Assembly: GCA_030950765.1 (NCBI GenBank)
Contig: JAUZQX010000146.1
Coordinates: 1 to 8,063, forward strand
Length of the DNA stretch: 8,063 bases
Reading direction: 5' to 3'
Source: Ghiorsea sp.
Lineage (GTDB): Bacteria; Pseudomonadota; Zetaproteobacteria; Mariprofundales; Mariprofundaceae
The notes under the pieces were generated by a model, which was not told where the DNA came from, did no database searches, and was given only the letters and a program-made list of their open reading frames with translations. The position numbers and the translations under genes are program-made. Shown here piece by piece: positions 1-6,868 of this stretch (the first letter of the stretch is position 1; every line of letters starts with the position of its first letter).

Positions 1-4
1 CCAT
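1..4 (-). CDS. Start codon of a further gene downstream of ubiX (cut by window edge)
   Basis: An ATG on the minus strand (4-2) lies one base after the ubiX stop codon and has an AGGAG Shine-Dalgarno sequence (15-11) 6 bases upstream, inside the ubiX 3' end. This is good evidence that another gene of the same operon starts here, coupled to ubiX. Only its first four bases are visible, so nothing can be said of its product. Confidence 0.6.
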
Positions 5-5
5 G

Positions 6-626
6 TTACTCTCCTGTTCCCCAGCGAATATTTGCGCCATCATCTACATTAAGATGATCCATGATACGATCCACCATAAAATCTACCAAATCATCAATCG
101 TTTTCGGCTCATGATAAAACCCTGGCATGGCAGGGATGATACGCACACCCATCTTAGAAAGGGTCAACATATGCCCAAGATGAATCTCAGACAGTGGTGT
201 TTCACGTGGCACAAGCACCAAATTTTTCTTTTCTTTCATCATCACATCGGTTGCCCGCTCAATCAAATTGCTTGATGCACCCGTGGCAATTCTAGCCAGC
301 GAACCCATAGAACAAGGCACCACCACCATATCCTGCATGTCCGCCGAACCAGAGGCGACAGGCGACATCCAATCTTTATTGCCCCAACATGTGAGATACT
401 TGGCATCCACCCCCACAAAATCTGCAATTTCTTGTGCCATGTCATCAAGATTTGAGGTCAGCTTGAAATTCGACTCTTTGTCCAATACCACTCTTGCAGC
501 ATCCGAAATCAACAAGTGCAGTTGAATTTCTTGCTTGGCTAGACGCTCAATTAAACGCAAGGCATAGGGTGCGCCCGATGCACCTGTCATGGCAATAATG
601 ATGGGGCTATGTTGCTGTTTATCCAT
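6..626 (-). CDS. ubiX: UbiX, flavin prenyltransferase
   Basis: UbiX joins a dimethylallyl group to reduced FMN and gives prenylated FMN, the cofactor of UbiD-type decarboxylases such as the one in ubiquinone synthesis. The 206-residue product is full length. Motifs include TGASGAPY (14-21) for phosphate binding, ISDAAR (40-45) with the likely catalytic acid E51 shortly after, VPCSMGSLARIATG (103-116), LVPRETPL (138-145) and MPGFYHEP (157-164). The motif set separates it from Dfp/CoaC and epidermin-decarboxylase relatives of the flavoprotein fold. The ATG at 626 has GGGG 8 bases upstream, and lptB ends 12 bases before. It ends in TAA (6-8), one base before a further start codon. The partner UbiD gene is not in view. 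Codons for VPRET give a chance 14/16 match to parS at 198-213. Confidence 0.96.
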   Translation of the reverse strand: MDKQQHSPIIIAMTGASGAPYALRLIERLAKQEIQLHLLISDAARVVLDKESNFKLTSNLDDMAQEIADFVGVDAKYLTCWGNKDWMSPVASGSADMQDMVVVPCSMGSLARIATGASSNLIERATDVMMKEKKNLVLVPRETPLSEIHLGHMLTLSKMGVRIIPAMPGFYHEPKTIDDLVDFMVDRIMDHLNVDDGANIRWGTGE

Positions 627-638
627 AATTTATACCCC

Positions 639-1367
639 TTATAAACTAAAGCTTTCGCCAAAATAAAGGCGACGTGCATCTTTGTTGTTCACAATCTCTT
701 CCGCAGAGCCTTGCACCAAAATTTCACCAGCCGTCATCAAATATGCTCTGTCACAAATACTCAATGTTTCTCGCACATTATGGTCAGTAATCAAAATACC
801 ATAACCTTTATCGCGTAAGTCGCGAATAATGCCCTGAATATCTTCCACGGCAATGGGGTCAACGCCTGCAAATGGCTCATCAAGCAACACAAATTTGGGT
901 TTAGTCACCAAACAACGGGCGATTTCCGTACGCCGCCGCTGCCCACCCGACAAAGTGTATGCCTTTTGCTCTTGCACCGCTTCCAAACCAAAATCAGCCA
1001 ACAAAGCGTCTAGTTCTTCGTGCATTTGTTCCTTAGGTATGTCCAGAGTTTCAAAAATCGCTAATAAGTTATCCCGCACAGTCATTTTACGAAACACGCT
1101 GGCTTCTTGTGGTAAATAACCGATACCTTTGCGTGCCCTTTGATACATGGGCATATCAACAATGGATTCGCCATCTAAAGTAACATCACCACCATCAGCT
1201 TCGACCAACCCACACACCATATAAAAACTGGTCGTTTTACCCGCGCCATTTGCACCAAGTAGCCCTACGCATTCACCAGAAAATACTTCAAGGCTTACAT
1301 CATGCACAACCGTTTTATGGCCATACACTTTTTTTAGGTTTTGTGCCGATAAATGTGCTTTTCCCAT
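639..1367 (-). CDS. lptB: LptB, ATPase of the LPS export ABC transporter
   Basis: The 242-residue product matches E. coli LptB (241). It powers extraction of LPS from the inner membrane together with LptF and LptG, which are not encoded here. Full ABC ATPase motifs are present: Walker A GANGAGKT (38-45), Q-loop Q87 in LPQEASVF, signature LSGGQRRR (139-146), Walker B FVLLDEP (159-165) and switch H196 in ITDHNVRE. The C-terminal LYFGESF segment is typical of LptB and separates it from the similar LivF/LivG ATPases. Two starts are possible: GTG at 1370 or ATG at 1367. I prefer the ATG because AGG sits 6 bases upstream of it and only 3 from the GTG. The lptA stop overlaps it as TGATG. The gene usually next in gammaproteobacteria, rpoN, is absent; ubiX follows after 12 bases. 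Confidence 0.97.
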   Translation of the reverse strand: MGKAHLSAQNLKKVYGHKTVVHDVSLEVFSGECVGLLGANGAGKTTSFYMVCGLVEADGGDVTLDGESIVDMPMYQRARKGIGYLPQEASVFRKMTVRDNLLAIFETLDIPKEQMHEELDALLADFGLEAVQEQKAYTLSGGQRRRTEIARCLVTKPKFVLLDEPFAGVDPIAVEDIQGIIRDLRDKGYGILITDHNVRETLSICDRAYLMTAGEILVQGSAEEIVNNKDARRLYFGESFSL

Positions 1368-1837
1368 CACTGACCTTCTTCACCAAATGTAAACTGCACT
1401 TGTTTGCCCGACTTACCTTTGCGTACTTTAATGTCTTCTGTTGCTGTGTTGTATTCGATAACTTCACCCTTAAGCACACTTTTTTCATCTTTGACTTGTG
1501 CATTCCCAGTTAAAATTAACATCTCTGAACCAGCCTCAAATGTTGCACGATCAGCACTGCCTTGTTTGACTTGGGTAGTAATCACCACATCACCCGTCGC
1601 AACCAACGATTTAAGCTCATTTCTACCGCCAATATCCTGATACCAAACCTTCACTTGATTCGCTTTCATCACCATACCTTGACGGTGTACAACCACATGC
1701 CCATAAAACTCAGCGCGTTTGTTTTCCTGAAACAACTCAAACCTATCGGCATCCACAGTCATCTTTTCTGCACTATCTGTTTGTGCATAAACAACCTGGG
1801 CACAACTTAATGCCCATAGCATCAACCACCACTTCAT
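1367..1837 (-). CDS. lptA: LptA, periplasmic LPS transport bridge protein (OstA-like)
   Basis: The 156-residue product begins with a Sec signal peptide (MKWWLMLWAL, then SCAQVVYA) with likely cleavage after A18. The mature part is one OstA/LptA beta-jellyroll domain. Typical OstA pieces are VDADRFELFQENKRAEFYG (28-46), MVMKANQVKVWY (55-66) and a second copy-like segment ATFEAGSEMLILTGNAQV (98-115) leading to LKGEVIEYN (122-130). In the family, LptA units stack edge to edge to form the bridge that carries LPS across the periplasm from LptC to LptD. The ATG at 1837 overlaps the lptC stop (ATGA) and has GAGG 7 bases upstream (1845-1848), inside lptC. It is a little shorter than E. coli LptA (185). 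Signal peptide, fold motifs and neighbours agree. Confidence 0.94.
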   Translation of the reverse strand: MKWWLMLWALSCAQVVYAQTDSAEKMTVDADRFELFQENKRAEFYGHVVVHRQGMVMKANQVKVWYQDIGGRNELKSLVATGDVVITTQVKQGSADRATFEAGSEMLILTGNAQVKDEKSVLKGEVIEYNTATEDIKVRKGKSGKQVQFTFGEEGQ

Positions 1838-2376
1838 TGTGTTTCCTCAATTGCCATGTGTACCCCATCTTGAACAGAAACCCTACCCTGTTCTTGCCAT
1901 ACGCGCATGTTTTTACCCGAAATAAATATACCTTCTTTACTCATTTCAAAAGTATCTGGAATATGCAGTACATTCTTTTTCTGATAGAAATAAAGCCTTT
2001 CACTTGTTAAGTCCCAGCCTTGGTATTGCACGGACACAGCGCCTTGAAGGTAAACAATCGCTTTCTTTTTATTATAATCACCTCTATCCCCTTTCACAGG
2101 GATGACTTGGCGCGATGTCGTATACAAATCAATCAAAGGTTGCTCTAACAACAATGTATTTCCTTTTTCTATCGCGCTTTTAGCTTGTAAACGCCAGCTT
2201 AAACTGTCCCCTTGATACGATTTAATATCAGGGTTAGTCACCCTGCTTCCCGATTGAATCGCAGCAATATCCAATACTTCTTGAATGCTATGTTTGGCTG
2301 TAAGCATAAAGTAAATAGCAAGTATCACACTGCCAATACTTAAACCCACAAAAGACCACTTTAATTGGGTGAGCAC
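1834..2376 (-). CDS. lptC: LptC, inner-membrane-anchored LPS transport protein
   Basis: The 180-residue product has one N-terminal membrane helix (about residues 7-25) followed by a periplasmic beta-jellyroll domain. It is slightly shorter than E. coli LptC (191). Family marks include YQGDSLSWRLQAKSA (54-68), the LLLEQPLIDLY strand (75-85), GDRGDYNKKK (96-105) and repeated beta strands to the end. LptC takes LPS from LptBFG and hands it to LptA. The start is GTG at 2376, the only usable start between the kdsC stop (6-base gap, same frame) and the membrane helix; no good Shine-Dalgarno sequence precedes it, so translation may depend on reinitiation after kdsC. Its TGA overlaps the lptA ATG. 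LptC is poorly conserved between groups, so the name rests on topology, motifs and position between kdsC and lptA. Confidence 0.92.
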   Translation of the reverse strand: MLTQLKWSFVGLSIGSVILAIYFMLTAKHSIQEVLDIAAIQSGSRVTNPDIKSYQGDSLSWRLQAKSAIEKGNTLLLEQPLIDLYTTSRQVIPVKGDRGDYNKKKAIVYLQGAVSVQYQGWDLTSERLYFYQKKNVLHIPDTFEMSKEGIFISGKNMRVWQEQGRVSVQDGVHMAIEETQ

Positions 2377-2382
2377 AATGAT

Positions 2383-2943
2383 TTACCAGCCACAGTCCTG
2401 TGCTGACACGCCATAGGCCTGCTCTAAAATGCTATCCCAAGCCTGGTTCGCTAAAATCAAACCTTCACACAACTGACGCACCGCACCGTGTCCACCTGCA
2501 TACTCTGATACCCATGCTGCGTGTTTTAATACACCTTTGTAAGCATCCAATGGCGCTGTTTTTAAGCGGCATTGGCGCATAGCTGGCAAATCAATCACAT
2601 CATCACCCATATAAGCACAGTCTTCAGGGGAAATACCTGCCTGTGCACATAAATCTTTTAAACCATCTGCTTTGCGTAAGCTGCCTTGAATCAAATATTG
2701 AATACCAAGGTCTGCTGCTCTATGCGCCACCACTTTGGACTTACGACCCGTCAAAATAGCAACTTCAATACCCGCCCGTTGCAACATTTTAATACCATGC
2801 CCATCACGCACATTAAAATTCTTAATTTCATCACCATTATCGGTCATCGTTACATGCCCTTCTGTGAGTACACCATCTACATCCAACACCAGCATTTTGA
2901 TGCCTTTAGCAATATCTAAAGGGAAACTTTGATATGAATTCAT
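2383..2943 (-). CDS. kdsC: KdsC, 3-deoxy-D-manno-octulosonate 8-phosphate phosphatase
   Basis: The 186-residue product is close to E. coli KdsC (188). It is a small HAD-superfamily phosphatase that forms tetramers and removes the phosphate from Kdo 8-phosphate, giving free Kdo for lipid A-core synthesis. HAD motif I is LDVDGVLTEG (20-29), with nucleophile D21 and acid/base D23. Motif II is LTGR (64-67). The motif III lysine is probably K91 in QGSLRKADG, and motif IV is MGDDVIDLP (112-120). AGGHGAVRQLCE (149-160) is the conserved C-terminal segment of the KdsC group. No cap domain is present, as expected. The start overlaps the kdsD stop (ATGA), so translation is probably coupled. The step between KdsD and KdsC is done by KdsA, whose gene is not in this window. 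Confidence 0.95.
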   Translation of the reverse strand: MNSYQSFPLDIAKGIKMLVLDVDGVLTEGHVTMTDNGDEIKNFNVRDGHGIKMLQRAGIEVAILTGRKSKVVAHRAADLGIQYLIQGSLRKADGLKDLCAQAGISPEDCAYMGDDVIDLPAMRQCRLKTAPLDAYKGVLKHAAWVSEYAGGHGAVRQLCEGLILANQAWDSILEQAYGVSAQDCGW

Positions 2944-3923
2944 GCAATACCTGCCTGTAATAAATCGTGAAGATGAACAACACCCACCAATTCATCTTTA
3001 TCATTGATGACAAACAATACTGTCACCTTCTTTTCTTCCATCATACGTACAGCTTCACTTGCCAGATGTGTATCAACAATGGTGTGTGGTTTTTTATGCA
3101 TGACCAAATCAACAGAGGTAGTCATGTCCATTTGACCATCTTGTTGTAAAATACGCCTCAAATCACCATCGGTTAAACAACCCTCTAGCTTTGTTGCCTC
3201 ACCAATAGCTGTAATACCCAAACGATAACTACTCATGGTAAATATCGCATCGGATAGGTGGGCATCGGGTGAAACCATGGGGATTTTATCTCCTGATTGC
3301 ATCACGTCGGCCACTGACATCAAACGCCGCCCTAAACTTCCTGCGGGATGAACCCGCGCAAAATCTTCAGGTTGAATACCTCGGTGTTTTAACACCACAA
3401 CAGCTAGCGCATCACCCATAGCCAACGTAGCAGTGGTTGATGCTGTTGGCGCAAGGTTCATCGGACAAGCTTCTTCAGTGACAGGAATATGTAACAAATA
3501 ATTCGCATGTTTTGCTAACGTCGAAATTTTACCTCCTGTCATGGCAATAATAGGGGCACCCAGTCGTTTAATAGTTGGCAACAAACCACACACTTCATCC
3601 GTTTCGCCACTATGTGACAAAGCCAACACAGCATCATCGCTGGTAATCATGCCCAAATCACCATGCTGTGCTTCAGCCGCATGAACAAAAAAAGCTGGAG
3701 TACCTGTTGAGGCAAAGGTCGCCGCAATCTTACGCGCAATAATTCCCGACTTGCCCATGCCAATAATCACCAGCTTACCTTTGAGATTTAAAATCAAGGA
3801 TGCTGCTTTTACAAAATCATCATTAAGTGCTGACTTTTGTTTCTCCAGCGCTGCGATTTCAATATCGAGCACTGTTTCAGCCTGTAAAATCCATAGATCT
3901 TGTTGCTCAATATCATTTGTCAT
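2940..3923 (-). CDS. kdsD: KdsD (KpsF/GutQ family), D-arabinose 5-phosphate isomerase
   Basis: The enzyme converts D-ribulose 5-phosphate to D-arabinose 5-phosphate, the first committed step of Kdo synthesis in the cytoplasm. The 327-residue product matches the family length (E. coli 328). It has an N-terminal SIS sugar-phosphate isomerase domain (about 40-185) with IGMGKSG (54-60), HAAEAQHGDLG (81-91), LSHSGETDE (102-110) and APTASTT (158-164). Next comes HPAGSLGRRL (192-201), holding the conserved histidine. Two CBS domains follow (about 205-262 and 270-325). The ATG at 3923 lies 3 bases after the M23 stop, with GGGGA 6 bases upstream. The TGA stop overlaps the kdsC ATG as ATGA. Paralogues KpsF and GutQ have the same reaction, but being directly followed by kdsC and lptCAB makes KdsD the best name. 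Confidence 0.95.
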   Translation of the reverse strand: MTNDIEQQDLWILQAETVLDIEIAALEKQKSALNDDFVKAASLILNLKGKLVIIGMGKSGIIARKIAATFASTGTPAFFVHAAEAQHGDLGMITSDDAVLALSHSGETDEVCGLLPTIKRLGAPIIAMTGGKISTLAKHANYLLHIPVTEEACPMNLAPTASTTATLAMGDALAVVVLKHRGIQPEDFARVHPAGSLGRRLMSVADVMQSGDKIPMVSPDAHLSDAIFTMSSYRLGITAIGEATKLEGCLTDGDLRRILQQDGQMDMTTSVDLVMHKKPHTIVDTHLASEAVRMMEEKKVTVLFVINDKDELVGVVHLHDLLQAGIA

Positions 3924-3926
3924 GTT

Positions 3927-5192
3927 TTATCCCCATGCATTCAATTGACTTTGAACCGTCATGATGTGCATCATTTCTTTGGCTTTGAGTCGAAATGCTG
4001 TGATTTCTGTTTTGGGTACAGGTTTAGCTGCTTTATGTTTTACACGCAAAGGGTTAACAGCTCTTCCGCGAGACCTAAATTCAAAATGGAGATGTGGACC
4101 AGTCGCCAAACCCGTCATCCCCACATAACCGATGATTTGTCCCTGTTTAACATAACTTCCCTTTCTTATTCCTTTAGCATACCTGCGCATATGCGCATAA
4201 GCTGTGGAGTGAATTCCATTGGTATGCCTAATTTCAATAAAACGCCCATAACCACCCTTCCAACCTTTGTAAACTACTTTACCATCACCGATTGAACGTA
4301 TGGGTGTGCCTGATTTTGCCGCATAATCTACACCACGGTGGGCACGTGTATAACCTAGAACAGGATGTTTCCTAGACGCTGAAAACCGTGAAGAAATGCG
4401 TGAGTAACGAACAGGTGATTTCAAATACGTCTTGCGTAAATTTCGTCCCTCTTGGTCATAATATTCAAAGTTTCCTTTTTTATCTTTGTAGCGAATCGCT
4501 GTGTACACATGCCCTCGATTCACAAACTCTGCGGATAAAATCGTGTAATCAACACGCCGACCCTCATCATCAAAAGCTTCCTCATATAAAACTTTAAAAG
4601 TATCCCCTTTACGAAGGTCACGAACAAAATCAATATCCCAAGCAAAAATATCCACCAACTGAATCGTTAGCGCATCTTCCAAGCCAGCTTTACCTGCATC
4701 GTAAAACAGGCTGCCCTGAATGACACCTTCCACCATATCTGTTCGTATAAATAAGGGTCGTGAAAGAATTTCTGCTTGCCATGGTTGACCTGATTCAGTG
4801 GTTAAAACTAAACGCTCTTTTGCATCTATTTGATAGGTGACTTTAATATAATCATTACTAATATTTTTTTGGAACTTGTGACCAATATGTATATTTTTTA
4901 AGTTATATACTGGCGCAGCAACTTGAATGATATTTCCAACTTCCGATGTAGGAAGCCCTAACCTTGCCAGCACCAAACCTGCAGTATCACCATTTTTAAC
5001 CACTTCCGTAACCGTGTTGCCTTGAACATGTTTGATAGATGGTAAAATCCACTCTTTATGCACAACCGGTGTATCATCTCTTCCAGCATTGCCTTGTATG
5101 GATGTTACCAACAGCACAAATATAAAAAAGATGATCATAAACAATAAAAGACTGTGTTTCCCCCACCTTTTTAACAACAAAATCATGTCCAC
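3927..5192 (-). CDS. M23 (LytM) family metallopeptidase, MepM/OapA-like peptidoglycan hydrolase
   Basis: The 421-residue product starts with a basic stretch and one hydrophobic helix (about 14-32), so it is probably an inner-membrane-anchored periplasmic enzyme. Residues about 60-110 (VKNGDTAGLVLARLGL, then NIHIGHKF) resemble the LysM-like/OapA domain of MepM (YebA), which binds peptidoglycan. A linker domain (about 115-255) leads to the LytM domain (about 280-385). Zn and catalytic residues are all present: H285 and D289 in HRGVD, H334 in YAHM, and H367/H369 in GPHLHF, so it should be active. Members of this group cut peptide crosslinks in peptidoglycan. A 35-residue basic tail follows. The first codon is GTG (5192); an ATG at 5186 is equally possible, as neither has a strong ribosome site. 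It sits between parB (7-base gap) and kdsD (3-base gap). Exact bond specificity cannot be read from sequence. Confidence 0.9.
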   Translation of the reverse strand: MDMILLLKRWGKHSLLLFMIIFFIFVLLVTSIQGNAGRDDTPVVHKEWILPSIKHVQGNTVTEVVKNGDTAGLVLARLGLPTSEVGNIIQVAAPVYNLKNIHIGHKFQKNISNDYIKVTYQIDAKERLVLTTESGQPWQAEILSRPLFIRTDMVEGVIQGSLFYDAGKAGLEDALTIQLVDIFAWDIDFVRDLRKGDTFKVLYEEAFDDEGRRVDYTILSAEFVNRGHVYTAIRYKDKKGNFEYYDQEGRNLRKTYLKSPVRYSRISSRFSASRKHPVLGYTRAHRGVDYAAKSGTPIRSIGDGKVVYKGWKGGYGRFIEIRHTNGIHSTAYAHMRRYAKGIRKGSYVKQGQIIGYVGMTGLATGPHLHFEFRSRGRAVNPLRVKHKAAKPVPKTEITAFRLKAKEMMHIMTVQSQLNAWG

Positions 5193-5199
5193 GTGACTA

Positions 5200-6051
5200 T
5201 TAGTAACCTCTCAAACTTTTTATAATTTTATCCAACTCTTGTTTGTGTGAAAATGCAATTTTAACCTCACCAGAACCATCTTTTTTCCGTATTAAGTTTA
5301 CAGATAAACCCAGGTTTCGTTTAAGCTCTTCTGTTAGTGCAGCAATATCAGTATCCACTTCAACTTTGGCAGGTTTAGAAGAACCAATCTTCCTCGCCTC
5401 TTTTTCCATTTGCCTAGCGCTCCAGCCTTTCTCAGCACATGTTTTCGCCAACGTAATGGCATCCATAGAAGCAAGCCCTACCAGGGGTCTAGCATGACCC
5501 ATGCTCAACTTACGCTCTTCTAACATCATTTGAATAGCCTCAGGGAGTTGTAGAAGTCGAATCAAGTTACTCACCTGAACTCTGGAGACACCAATACTTT
5601 CAGCCACCTGTTGCTGTGTGTAATTAAATTCTTCCATCAAGCGACGATAAGCACGTGCCGATTCCACCGCAGTTAAATCATCGCGTTGCTCATTTTCTAC
5701 AATTGCTAACTCCAAAGCCTGTAAGTCATCGACATCTCGAATCACAGCAGGAATATCTCGTAACTTTGCCATTTGTGAAGCACGCCAACGCCGCTCACCA
5801 GCAATTAATTCATAGCCGTCACCCATTGGACGAATCAATATTGGCATCAACACACCATCACGACGAATAGAATCGGTCAATGCTTGCAACTCATCTGAAT
5901 CAAAATTAGAGCGGGGTTGATACTTATTTGGTTTTATTTTCGCAATTGAAATCAATGTTGCTTGCGCCAGCACTTCAGGTGTTGGTTTATCACCAAGCAG
6001 TGCATTCAAACCTCTTCCCAATGCTTGCCTCTTTTTTTGTGGTGTTTTCAT
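5200..6051 (-). CDS. parB: ParB (Spo0J), parS-binding CTPase clamp
   Basis: The 283-residue product has the family's usual length and all its parts. The basic N-terminus with RQALGRGLNALLG (8-20) is the segment that touches ParA. The N-terminal CTP-binding domain shows KYQPR (43-47), GERRWRA (85-91) and ENEQRDDL (119-126), the last with Glu where many homologues have Leu or Ile. A helix-turn-helix lies around 144-170 (YTQQQVAESIGVSRVQVSNL), followed by KLSMGHARPLVGL (181-193). A C-terminal dimerisation domain (about 230-283) ends in RGY. ParB nucleates at parS, slides as a CTP-gated clamp and recruits SMC/ParA. The parS site at 6861-6876 lies about 0.8 kb upstream. The ATG at 6051 follows a weak GGG-type Shine-Dalgarno sequence about 7 bases away. 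The M23 gene begins 7 bases after the stop. Confidence 0.97.
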   Translation of the reverse strand: MKTPQKKRQALGRGLNALLGDKPTPEVLAQATLISIAKIKPNKYQPRSNFDSDELQALTDSIRRDGVLMPILIRPMGDGYELIAGERRWRASQMAKLRDIPAVIRDVDDLQALELAIVENEQRDDLTAVESARAYRRLMEEFNYTQQQVAESIGVSRVQVSNLIRLLQLPEAIQMMLEERKLSMGHARPLVGLASMDAITLAKTCAEKGWSARQMEKEARKIGSSKPAKVEVDTDIAALTEELKRNLGLSVNLIRKKDGSGEVKIAFSHKQELDKIIKSLRGY

Positions 6052-6076
6052 ATCTTAGCCCATCCCTTCCATATCA

Positions 6077-6868
6077 TTAAACCGCAATTGATTCACGTTG
6101 CATCATTTCTTGTGCCACCTGAAAATATGCTTGAGCTCCCTTAGAGCGTAAATCATGATACATCACAGGTATACCATAACTCGGTGCCTCCGATAAACGT
6201 ACATTCCGAGGAACCACAGCTTCATACACCTGTGCACCAAAATACTCACGCACATCTTTTTCCACCTGACTGGATAAATTATTACGTCTATCCACCATGG
6301 TTAATAAAATACCCTCAATTTCCAAATGTTCATTCAGGTTTGCCCGAACGCGGCGAATCGTATCCATCAACTGACTTAAACCCTCCATGGCATAAAACTC
6401 AGTTTGCAATGTAACCAACACTCTATCCGAAGCTGTGAGTGCATTAATGGTCAACATATTCAAGGCTGGTGGGCAGTCAATAATAACATAATCAAAAGGT
6501 TCACCTTCATACTGTTGCAAACAAGACTTTAAGATTGCCTCCCTATCATCCAAGTTTACCAGTTCAACTTCAGCACCTGATAAATCAATCGTTGCGGGAA
6601 CCAAATATAGGCCTTCGCATTCCGTTTCCATAATCGCTTCTTTTAAAGATGCACCTCGACTTAATAATTCGTACATCCCTACTTTTACAGTGTCTTTATC
6701 CACACCTAAACCTGAGGTTGTATTACCCTGTGGGTCTAAATCAAGAACCAAAACTCGTTTATCAAAAGCTGACAGTGATGCTGCTAGGTTTATACTTGTG
6801 GTTGTTTTGCCTACCCCACCCTTTTGGTTTGCGATTGAAAATACAGGACCTAAATTTTTATGTTTCAC
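6077..6868 (-). CDS. parA: ParA (Soj), chromosome-partitioning ATPase
   Basis: With the GTG start at 6868 the product has 263 residues, typical of chromosomal Soj/ParA proteins that lack the N-terminal HTH of plasmid types. It shows the deviant Walker A motif KGGVGKTT (16-23) with signature lysine K16, DLDPQGN with the Walker A' aspartate (43-49), Walker B VIIDCPP (128-134), and the VPRNVRLSEAPSYG block (219-232) of the Soj group. ATP-bound ParA dimers bind the nucleoid non-specifically; ParB-parS complexes stimulate hydrolysis and are pulled along, segregating origins. The frame stays open upstream to 7018, but that extension overlaps rsmG and its residues (many Cys, Arg, Leu) do not resemble ParA. 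The GTG at 6868 has GGAGG at 8 bases; an ATG at 6907 giving 276 residues is the main alternative. Stop TAA at 6077-6079; parB follows 25 bases later. Confidence 0.97.
   Translation of the reverse strand: MKHKNLGPVFSIANQKGGVGKTTTSINLAASLSAFDKRVLVLDLDPQGNTTSGLGVDKDTVKVGMYELLSRGASLKEAIMETECEGLYLVPATIDLSGAEVELVNLDDREAILKSCLQQYEGEPFDYVIIDCPPALNMLTINALTASDRVLVTLQTEFYAMEGLSQLMDTIRRVRANLNEHLEIEGILLTMVDRRNNLSSQVEKDVREYFGAQVYEAVVPRNVRLSEAPSYGIPVMYHDLRSKGAQAYFQVAQEMMQRESIAV

Noticed and set aside
263..448. Plus-strand and antiphase open frames (for example 268-525, 853-1119, 3900-4295, 6649-6909)
   Set aside because: They lie opposite or inside well-identified genes, have no family motifs and no good ribosome sites; they are shadows of the coding strand.
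4184..4197. Perfect 14-bp palindrome TGCGCATATGCGCA
   Set aside because: It lies in codons for the M23 active-site segment YAHMRR and has no spacer, flanking signal or second copy that I could find; chance with codon choice explains it.
5190..5195. CACGTG core at the start of the M23 gene as a second parS
   Set aside because: Only the central hexamer matches; the flanking bases agree with parS almost nowhere. The same holds for the CACGTG cores near 4343 and 5652.
5491..5505. Inverted repeat AGCATG-ACC-CATGCT within parB
   Set aside because: It encodes the conserved ParB segment LSMGHAR and has only 6-bp arms.
6029..6037. Run of seven A (minus strand) near the parB start as a frameshift site
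   Set aside because: It encodes the Lys-rich ParB N-terminus (QKKR) in an intact frame, and no alternative product of interest follows.
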